A stretch of DNA of 64,000 nucleotides. Source: Gymnopus androsaceus JB14. Taxonomy: Eukaryota > Basidiomycota > Agaricomycetes > Agaricales > Omphalotaceae. Of the stretch, positions 10,022 through 20,007 are shown one piece after another. A program made the position numbers and the translations under genes. The notes beneath the pieces were generated by a model that saw only the letters and a program-made list of their open reading frames with translations, was not told the DNA's origin and did no database searches. Positions within the stretch are counted from its first letter, which is position 1, and each line of letters begins with the position of its first letter. The stretch spans positions 1 through 64,000 of the forward strand of contig ML769656.1 of the NCBI GenBank assembly GCA_009733575.1, given 5' to 3'.

Positions 10022-11399
10022 CCCCAGTGGCCAAAATAGGCTCAAAAACCTCCGAATACATTTGACATTCGCATTTTGGAATTTGTGAAGGGCTACTTTG
10101 GGGCATAGAGCTTGGGGAAATGGTTCAAATGTGGTCAAAACTTGATGGAGATGTAACTCAACTATTTCTTCATGAAATTACAGAATTTTTGGACTTATTC
10201 TGACCAGAATTGCAGTGGCTATTCATTAAACAAGCAAACATTCGTGCCCTGGCAGTGGGTCCTGATACTGGAAGGAAGCCTGTGAAAGGATACAAGTTCA
10301 AGCTCAACTTCAAGTTCAACAGTAATGCTTTTTATATAAATTCCTGAAATTTGTGCACTCATTAAACAGTGTCCAATATCCCCGACAGGGTATCCATTGT
10401 TTGGGAATGAAAAGTGTCGGAATGGCTGAGCAATGGTCAACTTACAGTGATCCACAGCAGCCACAGCACTAAACTGGCTGCTGTGAATCACTGCGGATCA
10501 CTGTAAGCTACTGTAGAAGTTACATGTGGAAATTGAGCAATTCAACATGTTTTTGGAAATTTTGGCTATTTTTGCTATATTTAATTTTTCTAGGTAGATT
10601 CATGTAGCATAAAGATTCTGTATTGTAAATATTCAAAAATTACATGTTGACTATGTCCTGCAAAAAAAACCCGGGTCCCAGAAGCTACTTTGACTGTGTC
10701 AAAAGTTGAATTTTTCGGATCACCATCATTTTTCGGATTGGGGTTTGCATCTGCATCAGACAACAGACCAAGCACTTTTCCAGTTGCAGCAATGAGTAAG
10801 GTGGGTTATACCAATGTGGACTACTTGATAAAAGGCATCTAGGGGAATGGTCAATATTTGCCTTGGATCAGCAAGTCCATATTAACATTGATGGGGAACC
10901 CAGAAAATAAGTTGACCATCAGGCAGCTTTATCCAGCCTTCATATACAGTATATAATTGCATATGAAAGTGCTTTGCAATCCAGTTAGCTTCGAATGTTA
11001 ATGCCTTTTCAGTACATTATATCTGACATTGATAGTAGAATGCAGTCACTGCATCTGGATGAGTGTGCAATGTGCATCTCCTCAGGCTAAAGATTCAATC
11101 ATAATGTATGTAGTTTTTCAATTTGAGGTCAGATTCAGGGCTAACACTCTATCTAAGACTCATAGTGTATCCAGGGTCACTGTGAGATCCGGTGCATGAA
11201 ACGGATCTTGAACCAATGTATCCCGAATGTCTCGCACCTACTGTCACTGCCACCTAGATGTAGGTGGAGACCAAATGTGATCACCCAGGGTAACCATGCC
11301 GTAAGGTGGGTCTGGACAGTAGTATGAGTGTTGTATGGAACAGTACAAGCCTCAGAGGTGCAAGGAACAGTGTACGGGTCACCCGATGATGTAATCAGG
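10022..11399. other. Non-coding stretch
   Basis: AT-rich with scattered inverted CAGTGATCC/GGATCACTG words around 10,445-10,505. No supported gene. Confidence 0.5.
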
Positions 11400-11720
11400 A
11401 GAAAGCGGGTGGTATGGTGGTCCAATGACCAGAAATGAGTGGAAGCGGATGGAATATGGATGAAGGGGTGGTCCAAAAAGGTGTAATAAGTCCAAATATG
11501 GATAAAGCGGGTGGAATACAGCAAATGCGGACGGAAATAGCGTGGGAGCGGGTGGAATGGGGTGAAAGCGGGCGGAAATAGCGTGGGAGCGGACGGAATA
11601 GCGCAAAAGCGGACGGAAATAGCGTGGGAGTGGATGGAATAGGGTGAAAGCGGATGGGAATAGCGTGGGAGCGGACGGAATAGCGTGGGAGCGGATGGAA
11701 TTGAGTGAAAGTGGATGGTG
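11400..11720. repeat. Minisatellite, unit about 20-22 bp
   Basis: Tandem degenerate copies of AGCGTGGGAGCGGACGGAAT run from about 11,420 to 11,715. The array keeps two or three frames open on the minus strand and so creates spurious Pro/Ser/Phe-rich ORFs. Confidence 0.85.
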
Positions 11721-12956
11721 CCAGAGGTTCTAGAGGTAGCAAAACCCAAATAGGAAGCTCCCAGGGAGCTTTGGTCGTAAAGTTGTAAACAGAGATAAAA
11801 GACAGTGAGCTCTGGATGTAGATTTGGTATCTATGGACAGAGCCTTGCAGTTAATGCAGATGACAGTGAGCCTTCAAACGGAGCTTGGAAGGCACAACTG
11901 GTTAGAACAGACAGAAATAGAGAGACAGAGACAGAGACAGAAGCAAAATGGGATCAATTCGGTAACAATGGTAATAACAGACTAGGGTACATGGACTCGG
12001 GTTGTCTACTTATATACTGTAGGGTGGCTGTGTAAGTCGTCGGGAGGGCCTGATGGATGGTTATCAAGTGCGGGAGGCACCCAGGAGGCAGGATAACTGG
12101 TAATCACATGTAGAAAGTGCCCGGCAGGCAGGATAAATGGTAAATAAGCATGGAAAGCGCCCGCAATTTAGGTAATGAGTGTGGGAAGTATCCGTGGACA
12201 GTCAGGAAGCATGGGAAACATCAGCGGGTGGATAGCAGGTGCAGGGAGTGTCTGGAAATGAGCCAAGGCCTGACAGTCACAGCTCAAATGGTGTCACTGT
12301 ATCTGGAAGAGCCTCCTCCAAGGGGGAACCAGGATTACGGACCGGTACACTCTGGTGGTCGGTTGGTTCACCCTCCCAGACCACTTAAAAAAATTTTACC
12401 CAACCTTTTGTCAGGGAGGTTTGGTTGAAGTGATAGGTTTCTGAAGGCTTGAAGTTTTTTTTTCACATGGTTTCTGCTACTTTTGTTAAGCTCAATGAGC
12501 TATTGGAGCAGTGGGGAATGTCTGGGTTGTGTATGGGAATGAAGGTGACTGGTACCCGGTACCTATAGGGGACATGTGGTGACATCAGATGTCACACTTA
12601 CATCATGATATACAGCTTTGACACCCTAATAAGGCAATTGTCATGTCACAGGGTTGGTCGGTTCACTCTTCAAGGCCATTAAAAAGAATTTCGACCCTGT
12701 GTAATAATAAAAAACTTTGGTCCCCCTTGGCCTCCCCTACTTCCTACAGCTCAGGGCATTAATCTTGCAACAGGAGCATCATCCACAAATGATTCATTGG
12801 AGATGCTAATCACTGGATTGGAGTTGTTGGCCACCCCTATGGACACCTTGGCCCACAATAAACTATTCACATCTTCCACTGAATTCTACCAACATCACAG
12901 TGCAGGAATGCCTTCTACGCAGTCTTTGGACCCTTCAGAAGCCCTGACTAGACTCA
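11721..12956. repeat. Repeat-rich non-coding stretch
   Basis: Includes a GAGACA microsatellite (about 11,920-11,942) and a degenerate tandem of about 45 bp units around GGCAGGATAA.TGGTAA (12,060-12,250). A direct repeat built on GGTTGGTTCAC..CC(A)TTAAAAA occurs at about 12,350-12,405 and 12,650-12,700. No intact gene. Confidence 0.55.
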
Positions 12957-14373
12957 ATGCTGCTGCCAATACAAAGCAGGCCATGCCTGCTTATCAGCCA
13001 GGTCACAGTTTTGGTTGCATACCAACTTCAAACCCAATGCATCAAATGTGCTCACCTTCACCTTTCCTTCCACTCACAAAAATCCATCAGAAAGAAGCTC
13101 AGATGTATCAGATTGGCCTTTTCTATTCACATCAACCCTAATTTTATCACACACCAAGGCACTCACACATCTATCAAAGTTGTCTTGTGTGCCAATCTTG
13201 CTCTCAATGCATTGATCCAATAAGTACCTTCCAGAGTATCTGTACCAATATCTCATTCCTGGTCCGGTTGAGCCAGAATACAGCAAACTAGACCACTATC
13301 TTCAGCCTATCCTCACAGAGTTTTTCAGAGCATGGCGGCCTAGCATCAGAGTCTCTTGGACTGCCAATTCCGAGTCCGGGCAGTAGTTGAAGACTCAAAG
13401 CAGGAATCCTACTCTCTGTAAATGATCTACCTGCCGCTCGAAAGGCTGCTGGTTTCTTGGGATCAATGTCAGATTTCATTTGCACTATGTGCAATCTTCA
13501 AGGCAAGCATCATATTTTCAACATTGATCATAATCATTGGTCTTGTTGAAGTGTCAAGGAACTATGCCACAGGTTAGAAGCATATAGGGATGCTCAGACA
13601 CTCTTAGAGTACAAGAAGATCTGCCAGACACACAGTGCTTGGTGGTTGTCCTTCTGGTTACTTGAGTATTGGGATCCTACTCAAATGCTTGTAATTGATG
13701 CTATGCATTCATCTGGAAAACTACCTAAAGCCCAGGCAAGTCCAGGTGTGCCTGGTCACTCTCAGGGATGCCCAGGAATTTGACCAATTCCTAGGCAACA
13801 CTAGGCAACCCAAGCACCCCAGGTAGCCCAGGATTTTGGCCAAATTCTAGGGATCCTTGAGTATCTCTGAAGTTAATCAGGAATTAGCCTCAAGCAAGCC
13901 CAAAGTACTTCAGGATTTGGCTAAAATTTTAGGCTGCCCAGGTTGCTTGGGCTGCCTGGGAAATGGGCAAATTCCTGGGGATCCTGGGAAGCTCTGGGAA
14001 GCCCTGGGACAGCTGTGGGAAGCCCTGGGACACCCTGGGAGAGCGGTCATGTGCTCGTGCTTACGAGCACGTGATTTAAACGCCCATCTGATGTTTTGGC
14101 TACATACTTTATGTTTTAATTAAAAGCTACAATGTATTATATCCACAACAAAATTAAATTACACAAAAGAGAAAAAATTGAGTCTAGTTTTCGCATTTCA
14201 AGCCCTTTTTACCTAAGAATAATTACTGGTCACACTGTAGATAGTCTCGGTAGACTATGGTGAGAAAATGGGCTCATGTGCACTTATGACCAAGTGCTCA
14301 CCAATTTTCTTATAGGTGATGCTGACCCCACTAGTTAGTGTATATAGTGCATAAAGTTTCTAGCATACCTTAC

Positions 14374-14460
14374 ATCAAGATAGTTCAGTGGTTTTGAGCT
14401 CTCGCGCTATCACTTATATAATACAGTTGACTGCGAGGCTGAGAGTTCAAACCTGTGAGG
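14374..14460 (+). repeat. tRNA-like (SINE or pseudo-tRNA) segment
   Basis: TAGTTCAGTGGTTTTGAGC is a good A box/D arm (GTTC pairs with GAGC). CTCGC..GCGAG could form an anticodon stem around an enlarged loop, and GAGAGTTCAAACC is a good B box. The T stem and acceptor stem do not pair, so this is a tRNA-derived repeat or relic rather than a functional tRNA. Confidence 0.5.
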
Positions 14461-14689
14461 TGTCAATCTTTAACTTTATTATGAGTCATTTGAATTTAAG
14501 CGCTGAAACACCAAATGAATAAGACAATAGTAAGCAGTGAGCAGGAAGCGCAACAACCATCTATAATAAGTGTATTAAGTACTGAGACTTTGATAATGAA
14601 TAATGAATAAGTAAACAAAGAAGGTAAATATGAGCATAAGAGGCTAAGATGGTAAAAAAATATATTATTTTATATATTTTCTCTATGGA

Positions 14690-14870
14690 TTCCCAGGGCA
14701 CCCCAGGGCGCCCCGGGGACACCCAGGGATGATCAGGGACACCCCAGGGATATTTAGGGACACCCCAGGAATACTCAGGGACACCCCAGAGATACTTTTC
14801 TATCCTCAGGATGCACAGGATTCGGGGGGTTTCTTTGGGGTGCCTGGGGTGCGTAGACATCCTGAGTGTC
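14690..14870. repeat. GGGACACCCCAGG subterminal tandem repeat
   Basis: About five imperfect copies of a unit of 24-28 bp containing GGGACACCCCAGG, in the right end of the 13710-14937 element. Confidence 0.75.
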
Positions 14871-15166
14871 CTAGTCACCCTGTGGGTACCTCAGTGCAAC
14901 CTATATGTTCCCGGGCACTAGGGAATTTTTCCAGATGTTGTATCCTAGAGGGTGTTGTGCATTATCACTGTTCTCCATCTTGATGCTTCAGCTATCCAAA
15001 ACAGTGCTGATAGTTTCAAATTTGTATTTGACTGGCCCTGTACTCCATACAACCCTGAGACAGTTTCTACAGACCTGAAAATACTAGAGCAACAGGTGGT
15101 CTTGGTAGTCAGTTCAGAAGGCCCTTTCTTTGGCTATCTCAGGAGACAAGGTGTTGACCCTTGAGC

Positions 15167-15478
15167 TGTTAGAAATAATAAATGGAGTTAGAATGATTGT
15201 GTAGCTGTTTGACCTCAACTGGGCTGTGAGGCAAACAGGTAAGGTACATGAGTAACTACATACTGTATTTATACCTGTAAGAATGACTATGTCATAGTGC
15301 ATATAACAGGAAAGTGGGTACTATGTGAATATCTGTGGCTACTATGCATACAGTAATGTGGCTACTGTGAGTATATGCATGGATACTGTGAGTGTATGCG
15401 CAAATATCTCCTGTGATATCATATATTCATAAGTATGTTGTAATGGGAGTTAAAATAGATTTTCTGTAAATTCCAACA
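15167..15478 (-). mobile_element. Solo LTR (copia-like, family 2) with TGAGC duplication
   Basis: 312 bp, on its own strand TGTTGGAATTTACAG to ATTTCTAACA. It is flanked by exact TGAGC copies (15162-15166 and 15479-15483) and interrupts the Tnp2 pseudogene. The ends and the internal CAGTAGCCAC words relate it to the LTR at 16546-16793 and, more distantly, to the copia LTR at 1348. Confidence 0.9.
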
Positions 15479-16545
15479 TGAGCAACCATGGACTCAACTG
15501 GATAATCAGGGGACCCTTGGGTCTCTCCAGTTTGCTGCTTGCACACTAGGGCTTCCCATGATCCTCAACAGTCTGAGCTTAAAATTTTCAATGATCCACA
15601 TACAACATGCTTGTTGATCCTCAAAGAAGCCAGGTCTTGTATGTACTACAGGTCTTCTGACTACAAAATCATATTATATAGCTTTGCTTCAAGTTGTTGA
15701 CTGGGTGAGTGAACTATCACTATTTAAAGGGACACATTGGTGAAATATTTCATGCAGAGATTACTCCAACCTCATAGTTCTACCACCTTTATTATCCCTA
15801 CAGGAACTCCAGAAACCCTCTCACACATTCAATGGGTCATTTGGTGTGCCACCACTGCATCTTGGCTGAAATCAGTACCCAAAAACTACTGGGAAACTAA
15901 TATGGGATCAATAAAAGCAGATGAGTGGTGTACATTGAGCACAGTTCACCTTCCCATTGTACTCATTACTCTCTGGAGTGATAACAGCAGTTGCACTCCC
16001 CCTCCAACTTGTCCCTAATGAGGGCTCTGAATCATACAATGGCGCTTTTTCAGGCCACTATCATCAACTGCAAATACAGCATGACTCCCTCTTGTGCTGA
16101 AGCCTTCCAGATTAACAGGTTGGCAGATTATTTACATTGTTTCCACATACCCATGAAGGCACTGCCCAGCCCAACGTTCATGCTGGTCAGCACATCTATG
16201 ACTTTCTTTTACTTTGTGGGCCCATTATCTCATGATGGTGCTTCCCTTTTGAACATCTCATTGGAGCCATCCAGAAGATCAACACAAATGATCATATTGG
16301 CAGTATGTTTTCAGTAACTAGCCATAAGGAAGAATCTTATCCCATAGTTAGGTCCTATGGAAGCTACCATATTATGGATTCTAGTGCATACAGCAAATCT
16401 TCACTGCTGGCTGCATTTTCCAGATTGCCCCAAGGCTATTCAGCAGCTCGCAATGCTTTTCAGTAAATGCTTCATTCCAGTCAATGCTCCTAAAAACAGC
16501 AACAAATTTATTCACAGAAAAGGTGCCACCTAGGTGAATGCTAAG

Positions 16546-16793
16546 TGTTGGAATTTAGAAAATCTATTTTAAACTACAATTACAACGTACTTACGATTTT
16601 CTGATATCACAGAAATATCCGCGCATATATTCACATAGTATCCACTTACTATATGTGATATTTATGACATATGCACTTTTATAGGTATAAATACTACTTG
16701 TAGATACACATGTACGGTACTCGTTTGCCTCCGGGCCTAAGAGAGGTCAAACGTTCAATAAATCCGTTGCAGCTCCTTTTTTTATTTCCAATA
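16546..16793 (+). mobile_element. Solo LTR (copia-like, family 2) with CTAAG duplication
   Basis: 248 bp, TGTTGGAATTTAG to ATTTCCAATA, flanked by exact CTAAG copies (16541-16545 and 16794-16798). It lies in the opposite orientation to the 15167-15478 copy and likewise sits inside the Tnp2 remnant. Confidence 0.9.
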
Positions 16794-17160
16794 CTAAGCA
16801 CAATGGGGTCAACTTCTCTCTGTACACTGTGCACAAAGGGAATGCAAACATCATTTACAGACCTGCAGCTAGTGAAGCACTGCTTGCTGGTCAAATACAG
16901 TGCATCAAGAATGTCAGGAATACTGTCCGCATCCATGTTCATTAACACTTGCCACTCCCTAGCTCTTTATATGATCCTTTCCTTTCTTATCCACACCTTC
17001 AAGCCAAACTTACTCTTCTACCGTTAGTGATGCTCAGGACATCATAGATCTTGATAGTATTGTTGCACACACCACTTGTTATGACTATTCTCATAATAGG
17101 TCTGTCATGCTCAGGCTTATGCACATCTTGGCCTTGACGCCAAAGCATTGAATCACTTGC

Positions 17161-18033
17161 ATTGATTTATAGTCTTTCAATTAACTTATCATGCATGCAG
17201 AAATTGTGGCACAATTATCTTATATCAAGCACAATTTCTGATACCTCATTTTTTACCACTCACACATATGTATTAATAACCAGAATCTAATTGCTTCACA
17301 TAACCCCCCCCCTAAAACATCCTGAATCTTACTAATTATCCTCCCATACATTGTAATCTGTATCAAATTTTAATTCATTGTACTTGATTCTATGCTTGAT
17401 TTTGAGAGATTCAGACAGCCTTTGAATGCTTCAGAAGGAGCTGAGATCAGGATGTAGTTCATTATCTATGTTACAAGTTGGGATTTTTCTGCCTCCAGGT
17501 GGCAATTCAGTAGAACTTAATTTTTTCCCTTTCCCATGTGAAGGATCAAATGATCATACAAGATCATACATGTGTCAATGAACTAAAAGTAACTATAAAG
17601 AAGCAAATATAAATAAACAACACAGCCATGTGCATAAACATGTGCATGCTAAGTAAGCACCAAGGACATATAAAGGTAAACAAAGGAAATGGTAAGTAAT
17701 AGACCATGTGGCATGAGATAAGATAAAGTGTTTGTAACAGATTTCATTGATGTCACTCTTCCAGAGCTGATTCTGACACCCATTCTTTAGTCTCACTAAA
17801 TCTCTCAGATCTCTTGTGGTGCAAGCTGCGAGCCATGTTTTCTCACAGATCATTGGCAATGCACTCACATATAAATATGATATGCTGTGGCTAATTGGAA
17901 GAAAGAATACTGATATGAATTTGGAAATCTCCTCATTTTCCCTTAAGATATTGAAGATCTACAATTCTGTACTATCAGTCAATATTGCAGCTCACAAGTT
18001 TCTTTCTATAAATAAGTTAAAATGAGCCCCAGA
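17161..18033. other. Non-coding stretch
   Basis: AT-rich, no supported gene. It may include the decayed 3' end of the CACTA-type element, but no terminal repeat was recognised. Confidence 0.45.
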
Positions 18034-18275
18034 CACAGATCTTGTTGACAAATTCAATTACAATTGTAGGTTTTGTATTATTCTACAAATTACTACAGCT
18101 GTAAGTACCATCAATTATTAATACCATTATACAGTACGGCGCGCAAACTTCGGGCCCGCCTCCGCTTCCCTCCCCTCCCTCGCTGCGCTCGGGGGTCCCC
18201 CGGGCCGGGAAGTCGTCAGCGGGCACCCTAAAGCCTCATTTGCGCTTATTTTGATAGGCGGGAGCCCCTTACCTA

Positions 18276-18374
18276 CAGTGGCTGCCAAAATTGATGTCAC
18301 CCCACGTGACCTACTGAATGGCTACTGAATAGGCGACTAAATTGGGGGGGTGACATCAATTTTGGCAGCCACTG
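18276..18374. mobile_element. 99-bp Tc1/mariner-type MITE
   Basis: The perfect 28-bp terminal inverted repeats start CAGTGGCTGCCAAAATTGAT and are flanked by TA on both sides (18274-18275 and 18375-18376). The CAGTG start, TA duplication and 99-bp length fit a Tc1/mariner/pogo MITE. It is absent from the homologous place in copy A, so it inserted after the two copies diverged. Confidence 0.9.
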
Positions 18375-18410
18375 TAACCTCAACCCCTAACCCCTAACCC
18401 AGCACGTTTG

Positions 18411-18483
18411 GCAATGCCGGACTAGCTCTCGTTAGGGTTCGCCCGAAGGGTGAACCCTAACGAGAGCTAGCCCCGGCATTGCT
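18411..18483. repeat. Palindrome, copy B (TTAGGG-containing hairpin)
   Basis: A 73-nt near-perfect palindrome with arms GCAATGCCGG..CTAGCTCTCGTTAGGG and their complement. The 17-nt centre TTCGCCCGAAGGGTGAA is inverted relative to copy A. Confidence 0.9.
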
Positions 18484-18734
18484 TTGAAATAAAAAAAAAA
18501 CACAATCTAATTAATGTTTTACATTGAGGATTGAACACTCGCCGCTACTAGGTACAGCTTACCTCACCTGTCAGAGACGCCGACAGGAATACCGTTATGC
18601 CATCAGGCGCATGGAAGCCATGAATGTAATTAAAATATATTACATCACTGTTGCTACATGTATTTACAACTGTAAGTAATTTGTAGAATAATTAAAAACC
18701 TACGACTGTAATCATTTATCAACAATCCTGGTGT

Positions 18735-20007
18735 CCTAGGTTGTTAAAATAACTTGCTCCTACTTCTCAAATGGTCCATAATTGTTCATATATATAAAGC
18801 AACTCAACACTCCATTCAATATATGATGTTTGTGCTATTTATGAAGTTCTCTACACTTGACCAGCAATCAGGGTTATGATTTATCCTCTGTTAAACACAT
18901 ATGATATACCCAGCTCTCACTTGAGTACCTCAGCTCTTCAGATATCCATCTTTCTTTCATATTTGGGTTAATAACAGTCTTGTTTGCAAGATAAGTATCA
19001 CAAATCCCTTACTTGCCTGCTATGGATTTAGAGTAGAGGTTGGCAACAAAGGTTAAGCTGAGCTTATAGAAAGAGAAGTGCTTGTATGAAGACGATGAAG
19101 ATATTGTTGAGTCTAGGGCCTTTGGGGCTCAGACTATCCTACTTATATACATGCTGGGCTACCCAGGGTTACCCAGTGTTACACAGTGTTCCCACTATTC
19201 TTTCCCAATAGAAATCTAGCAGAAAACTCTACTTATTATCTGTGAACTATCTTCCTGAATTAATTCTGGCCTTCATTTGTTCAATTTCTGCGGAATAATT
19301 ACATGGCTATGATGCAAAATTTTCGATTAAATGGGGCACGGTAATGCTGCAGTAACCTGAATGTTGGGCAATGAAAGTGATATTTACCTTTGCTCTTGCT
19401 GCTCCGGATGCTCTGAATGCTCTGGAGAACATCCAAGTTTTGCTGATGTGGACATTTCCAATAAGTATAGTAAGTTAAATGGTGCTTTCACACACCCGCG
19501 ATGCTGAGTTGCTCTCAGCCTGAGGTTGCTGTCTACTTCACTTGTCTGTGAGTCACAGAAGAGATTATATATCCGCTTAGTTATTGAATGTTACATATTT
19601 CAGGTCAATTATTCTTGGAAAAGTGTAAGTTTCAGTGCAACTATCAAGTGATTGATTTCCTTTCTTTAACTTTTGCAATTAGCTATTCAAATAGTCTTGT
19701 CATCATTTTGAACAACCATGCTTACCTCTGTGGTGGTGCATTACATGTCCCCAGCAGTACCAATGGACAGTTAACTTCTACACAGTTACACCGGGACGGA
19801 GATCATCATTAGTATTTTCTCGGATTACCCAAGATGTTGACACAAATGACATTTCCTGCTCTCAAAAGATCCCATAATCATCCCTCAACCTTCGGCTTTA
19901 CACAATCATATATCATGGAACGCAGCCTGAGTCTCTAGAAATCTTTCATCCATGATTTACGATTGATCATGGTCAACTGATGAGATATACAGTACTTGAT
20001 TGTTTAA
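18735..20007. other. Non-coding stretch
   Basis: AT-rich; a dispersed CAGCAAAACCTGG-type motif lies inverted at 19427-19449. No supported gene. It forms the transition from the repeat nest to the gene-bearing part. Confidence 0.5.

Larger units (their letters stand above)
13710..14937. mobile_element. Non-autonomous inverted-repeat element inserted in the Tnp2 pseudogene
   Basis: CATCTGGAAAA at 13710-13720 is inverted at 14927-14937. Similarity continues inward (CCTA..GCCC.GG) for about 25 bp. Flanking TT is present on both sides (13708-13709 and 14938-14939). Removing the 1,228 bp restores the Tnp2 reading DAMH followed by ILEGVVHYHC, so the boundaries are supported by the host gene. Subterminal CCCAGG/CCTGGG words (13,735-14,040) and GGGACACCCCAGG tandem copies (14,690-14,870) crowd the ends, as in many non-autonomous DNA transposons. 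No coding capacity was seen, and the superfamily is not known. Confidence 0.78.
12957..17160 (+). pseudogene. Tnp2-like (CACTA-type) transposase pseudogene, multiply interrupted
   Basis: Fragments in changing plus-strand frames follow the order of the fungal Tnp2 transposase family. They are RLAFSIHINPNF (about 13,110), YQYLIPGPVEPEYSKLDHYL (about 13,240), NDLPAARKAAGFLG and FICTMCNLQGKHHIFN (about 13,420-13,530), EYWDPTQMLVIDAMH (about 13,665-13,709), EGVVHYHC (about 14,947), SIKADEWCTLSTVHLPIVLI (about 15,910), HLIGAIQKINTNDHIGS (about 16,255) and DLDSIVAHT (about 17,050). The DP.(x)LV.D.MH and KADEWRT..TVHL landmarks are the strongest. The gene is split by an inverted-repeat element exactly after DAMH, by solo LTRs at 15167-15478 and 16546-16793, and by many stops. 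No transposon ends were identified. Confidence 0.85.
18034..18734. mobile_element. Foldback element with ~95-bp terminal inverted repeats (copy B of the palindrome repeat)
   Basis: The left arm (about 18,034-18,130) and the right arm read in reverse (about 18,734-18,640) share GTTGA.AAAT, GTAGGTTTT, ATTATTCTACAAATTAC and ACAG.TGTAA. Between them lie a GC-rich block (18,135-18,220), GCGCTTATTTT, a MITE, TTAGGG-like repeats, the palindrome and a tRNA-like A/B-box segment on the minus strand. The inner part is homologous to 7652-8047, which lacks the left arm. No coding capacity or target duplication was recognised. Confidence 0.72.

Noticed and set aside
11177..11749. A 190-residue minus-strand open frame rich in Pro, Phe and Ser
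   Set aside because: It runs through the 20-22 bp minisatellite; other frames over the same array are open too, so it is a repeat artefact.
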